In this document: piece after piece, positions 62,216-64,000 of the stretch
How positions within the stretch are numbered: the first letter of the stretch is position 1
Layout: each line of letters begins with the position of its first letter
Assembly: GCA_031280435.1 (NCBI GenBank)
Contig: JAITGS010000010.1
Span: 1-64,000, forward strand
Length of the DNA stretch: 64,000 nucleotides
Reading direction: 5' to 3'
Origin: Tannerellaceae bacterium
Lineage (GTDB): Bacteria; Bacteroidota; Bacteroidia; Bacteroidales; Tannerellaceae
Program-made: the position numbers and the translations under genes
Notes under the pieces: model-generated
Databases searched by the model: none
Seen by the model: only the letters and a program-made list of their open reading frames with translations
Told to the model about the DNA's origin: nothing

Positions 62216-63316
62216 ATGATACTCAAACGAATTTCTATACTTAATTTCAAAAATATACAGCAAACCGACTTGTCGTTCTCGACGTCAATGAATTGTTTTT
62301 TCGGCAATAACGGTATGGGCAAAACAAATTTGCTCGATGCCGTTTACTATCTGTCATTCTGCAAAAGTCACCTGAACAGCCAGGATAATCAGCTTGTTAT
62401 GCACGGCGAAACCTTCAGCGTGCTTCAGGGTACATACGAGCGCGAAAGTAGGGAGGAAAATATTTTATGCGCCATACGTCCGGGGCAAAAAAAACAATTC
62501 AGCCGCAACAAAAAAGAATACGAACGCCTCTCCGAACACATAGGCCTGCTGCCTCTCGTCATGGTATCGCCGGCCGATTCCGAACTGATTAGGGGTGGAA
62601 GCGGCGAACGGAGGCGTTTTCTCGATATAATCATTTCGCAACACGACCGAAAGTATCTTTACACCCTTATACATTACAACCGCTTATTGCAACAGCGAAA
62701 CGCTCTGCTTCGCAACCGTGCTTCAGACGCTTCGCTTTACGAAGTGATTGAAATACAGCTCGAACTGTACGGGATGGAACTATACAAAATGCGATGTGAA
62801 ATAACAGAAAGCTTCCTGCCGCTGTTCAAATCATGCTACCAAACCATAGGCGCCAACTCCGAATCTGTTAACATCACCTATATTTCGCAAATGGAAAACG
62901 GCGGCTTAGCAAAAAAACTTGCCGAAAATCGCGAACGCGACCTGCAAATCGGCTTCACCTCCTGCGGAATCCATAAAGATGAGCTGGAAATGAAGCTCGA
63001 ACACTCGCTCATACGGCGTTTAGGCTCTCAAGGACAAAACAAAACATTCCTCGTTGCCCTCAAGCTTGCCCAATTCATTTTCCTCAAGCAAAAAGGCGAA
63101 ACAACCCCCATCCTTCTGCTCGACGATATTTTCGACAAGCTTGATGCCGAGCGCGTAGAGCGTATCATCCGCTTGGTTAACGACCCCGGCTTCGGGCAAA
63201 TTTTCATTACCGACACCAACCGCAAGTACCTCGATCGCATACTGCTTTCCGTAGGCTCGGCATGCGAGCTTTTCAGGGTTGACAATGGCACCGTCCACAA
63301 CATGACACATATATGA
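62216..63316 (+). CDS. recF: DNA replication and repair protein RecF
   Basis: MILKRISILNFKNIQQTDLSF, FFGNNGMGKTNLLDAVYYLSFCKSH, LGSQGQNKTFLVALKLAQ, LLLDDIFDKLDAERVERI. Confidence 0.96.
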   Translation: MILKRISILNFKNIQQTDLSFSTSMNCFFGNNGMGKTNLLDAVYYLSFCKSHLNSQDNQLVMHGETFSVLQGTYERESREENILCAIRPGQKKQFSRNKKEYERLSEHIGLLPLVMVSPADSELIRGGSGERRRFLDIIISQHDRKYLYTLIHYNRLLQQRNALLRNRASDASLYEVIEIQLELYGMELYKMRCEITESFLPLFKSCYQTIGANSESVNITYISQMENGGLAKKLAENRERDLQIGFTSCGIHKDELEMKLEHSLIRRLGSQGQNKTFLVALKLAQFIFLKQKGETTPILLLDDIFDKLDAERVERIIRLVNDPGFGQIFITDTNRKYLDRILLSVGSACELFRVDNGTVHNMTHI

Positions 63317-63606
63317 GAAAACACCAGGCAAAAGCAATAGGCGAATTGTTGAGCGACTTCTTTGCCGACAACGAACCTCTCCGTGAAAAGCTACAAGTCA
63401 TGCGCGTGCAACGGGCATGGGGCGAGCTGCTTGGCTCGTCCATAATGCAATATACGTCCGGCATATACGTGCGCAATCGAGTGTTTTACGTATCGCTCAC
63501 ATCTTCCGTCCTTCGCAATGAGCTTATCCTGAGCCGCGAGCGATTAATCAAAAGCCTGAACGATCATGTAGGCGCCCAGGTGATCGACAATATCGTGATA
63601 CGTTGA
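63313..63606 (+). CDS. DUF721 domain protein
   Basis: 97 aa; overlaps recF stop; VQRAWGELLGSSIMQYTSGIYVRNRVFYVSLTSSVLRNELILSRERLIKSLN. Confidence 0.85.
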   Translation: MRKHQAKAIGELLSDFFADNEPLREKLQVMRVQRAWGELLGSSIMQYTSGIYVRNRVFYVSLTSSVLRNELILSRERLIKSLNDHVGAQVIDNIVIR

Positions 63607-63723
63607 TTAATAGCACCGCCTCTGCCGATATTATTTCCCGCCACTGAGCCTCGGCATACGGTTTATACGGGAAAAAGCCGGGAAGATTCGTTTTGAGCAG
63701 CAACAGGAAACTTGCAGTCAAAA

Positions 63724-63750
63724 AAAAGGGTGTCGCAAGTACACCCTTTT
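63724..63750. terminator. Terminator hairpin
   Basis: AAAAGGGTGT-CGCAAGT-ACACCCTTTT. Confidence 0.75.
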
Positions 63751-63791
63751 AAAGTTGAATTGAGTTGAAACAATCAATCAATGATACCCGG

Positions 63792-63998
63792 CTATGTATC
63801 CAGTTCTTTTAGTTTTTGCAACTGCTGTTCGATAGATTCTTTTTCCTTAATTAATCGCAATTCTTCTCTGCCTAATTGTTCTTTTTTATACCGTTGGGCA
63901 ATTGCAATTATGTCGTCAAGTTCAGCATAAGTAAGATATTTCAAATGCTTCTCCGCAACTTCGAAAGCTTGTTGTTTAGCTAAACGCCGTTCAACTTT
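63792..63998 (-). CDS. 3' part of an ORF running off the window; charged coiled-coil-like C-terminus
   Basis: Reverse reading KVERRLAKQQAFEVAEKHLKYLTYAELDDIIAIAQRYKKEQLGREELRLIKEKESIEQQLQKLKELDT*; 5' end outside window. Confidence 0.55.
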   Translation of the reverse strand, partial: KVERRLAKQQAFEVAEKHLKYLTYAELDDIIAIAQRYKKEQLGREELRLIKEKESIEQQLQKLKELDT

Positions 63999-64000
63999 TT

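Overview
This window is Bacteroidales-like chromosomal DNA. The taxon is inferred from TAnnTTTGC promoters, gene content and gene order. It carries about 45 protein genes and 7 tRNAs. Core blocks: rpsU-xerC-hpf-tRNA(Thr,Tyr,Gly) at the left edge; secA; hpt-adk-obgE-pgeF; panC-panD; kdsB; a complete minus-strand tRNA(Tyr,Gly,Thr)-tuf-tRNA(Trp)-secE-nusG-rplKAJL-rpoBC block; ribH and recF-DUF721 at the right edge. Accessory genes include a GH105+BNR propeller enzyme, TamB, an HExxH outer-membrane protein, three tandem paralogous surface proteins and a phosphatase-like lipoprotein whose active-site loop is lost. No rRNA, CRISPR, prophage or complete IS element was recognised. Two observations stand out. 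(1) Nine intergenic tandem arrays have near-invariant periods of either 40-42 bp or 21-23 bp. Each has its own core sequence, usually with dyad symmetry, and some share a TTTCCGCAAGCC linker. They occupy 5 of 6 divergent gaps and 0 of 7 convergent gaps. (2) An inverted pair of tRNA-Tyr/tRNA-Gly copies brackets about 57 kb. Inverting that segment on paper rebuilds the rpsU-xerC-hpf-Thr-Tyr-Gly-Thr-tuf-Trp-secE order I recall from other Bacteroidetes. There is also a 122-nt, exactly centred hairpin element that supplies the last codons of a ferredoxin gene. All calls come from reading the sequence and supplied ORFs; no database search was run.
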